Assembly (NCBI RefSeq): GCF_011752565.1
Contig: NZ_VWXK01000039.1
Span: 1-55,267 of the forward strand
DNA from: Pantoea sp. Ap-967
Lineage (GTDB): Bacteria > Pseudomonadota > Gammaproteobacteria > Pseudomonadales > Pseudomonadaceae
Length of the DNA stretch: 55,267 nucleotides
Reading direction: 5' to 3'
In this document: positions 54,804 through 55,267 of the stretch, piece after piece
How the letters are laid out: each line of letters starts with the position of its first letter
How positions within the stretch are numbered: position 1 is the stretch's first letter
Notes under the pieces: generated by a model
The model's input: the letters and a program-made list of their open reading frames with translations, nothing else
The model's database searches: none
What the model was told of the DNA's origin: nothing
Made by a program: the position numbers and the translations under genes

Positions 54804-55112
54804 ATGCCGCTCAATAACGAGCAGAAGAAGCAATACAAGTCCATTGGTCATGACCTGAAGCCGGTCCTGATCGTTGCCGGCAACGGTTTGAACGAAGGCG
54901 TGATCGCCGAATTGGAGCGGGCACTGGTCGACCATGAGCTGATCAAGGTCGAAATCCGCTCGGAAGACCGCGAAGAACGCGCTGCGACCATTGCCGAGCT
55001 GTGCAAGGCCGGCCGTGCCGAGCTGGTGCAGACCATCGGCAAGAAAGCGCTGATCTATCGCAAGAACCCACAGCCGAACAAGCAGCTGTCCAATATCCAC
55101 CGTTACAAGTAA
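54804..55112 (+). CDS. yhbY: YhbY-family RNA-binding (CRM domain) protein
   Basis: 102 residues. Single CRM domain that binds pre-50S particles in E. coli. Visible: YKSIGHDLKPVLIVAGNGL, HELIKVEIRSEDREERAA and IGKKALIYRKN. ATG at 54804 with AAAGGG upstream; the longer frame from 54729 lacks a ribosome-binding site. 102 bp divergent gap to rlmE. Confidence 0.93.
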   Translation: MPLNNEQKKQYKSIGHDLKPVLIVAGNGLNEGVIAELERALVDHELIKVEIRSEDREERAATIAELCKAGRAELVQTIGKKALIYRKNPQPNKQLSNIHRYK

Positions 55113-55225
55113 CGGAGCGGAGCCACTACCGGCGCCCCACCTGTAATTAAATGGACTCGCCCCCGCCGAGGCATCACAGTGCCACGGTGGCGTTCTAAGA
55201 AGCCAACGGCAGCGAGGGCGAGACC

Positions 55226-55267
55226 ATGAAAAAGCTTACGACGAAACACGATTGTGCGCCTTGTGCA
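55226..55267 (+). CDS. Start of an unidentified ORF cut by the window edge
   Basis: ATG at 55226 preceded by GAGGGCGAG; reads MKKLTTKHDCAPCA before the edge. The 114 bp before it (55113-55225) hold an imperfect GC-rich hairpin near 55160-55195. Too short to identify, and it may not be a gene. Confidence 0.35.
   Translation, partial: MKKLTTKHDCAPCA

Overview
The window reads as core chromosome of a Pseudomonas of the P. putida group. The basis is gene content and order: cbrX-cbrA-cbrB followed by a CrcZ-type RNA, a PrrF-type RNA beside phuTUVW heme-uptake genes, the ilvIHC-pssA-msrPQ run, and the conserved rlmE-ftsH-folP-glmM-tpiA-secG-tRNA-tRNA-rimP-nusA-infB-rbfA-truB-rpsO-pnp block. GC is high, and several intergenic gaps carry 'cgcggggcaagcccgctcctac'-type REP repeats. 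I see no prophage, insertion sequence, CRISPR array or genomic island.

Layout. 1-626: two tandem leftward sigma70 promoters that look like those of an rRNA operon lying beyond the left edge, then a 68-bp inverted repeat. 627-7030 (minus): msrQ/msrP (repair of periplasmic methionine sulfoxide), pssA, and ilvC/ilvH/ilvI with a roughly 240-nt leader. 7031-10500 (minus): mrcB (PBP1B), a TPR lipoprotein and a YqcC protein. 10604-12744 (plus): an APH/P-loop kinase fusion and a TfoX C-terminal-like protein. 12758-17001: an iron/heme region with a Fur-controlled PrrF RNA converging on phuTUVW, and a Rieske protein divergent from phuT. 16991-20485: sfsA, an aminotransferase, dksA and gluQRS. 20708-25935: cbrX-cbrA-cbrB and crcZ, the carbon/nitrogen balance and catabolite repression module. 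26057-31730: pcnB, folK, panB, panC, pgi. 31912-39083: acetyl-CoA synthetase, a DUF2236 protein, a large DUF748 (AsmA-like) protein, a VOC/ABM divergent pair and a BON-domain protein. 39348-55112: the RNA/translation/cell-envelope housekeeping block, nearly all minus strand, ending with divergent yhbY. A partial unknown ORF starts at 55226.

How the parts work together. CbrA/CbrB drive CrcZ from a sigma54 promoter, and CrcZ sequesters Hfq/Crc. PrrF and the phu genes both carry Fur-box-like sites, so iron sparing and heme import are probably co-induced. rimP-nusA-infB-rbfA-truB-rpsO-pnp supplies transcription elongation, translation initiation, ribosome maturation and RNA decay factors. The most rewarding signals are regulatory: a single-copy prrF next to a heme operon without phuS or phuR, tandem terminators ahead of rimP, the pnp leader hairpin, a nearly leaderless mrcB promoter, and compensatory changes between two REP dialects. 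I did not find a convincing wholly new multi-gene system.
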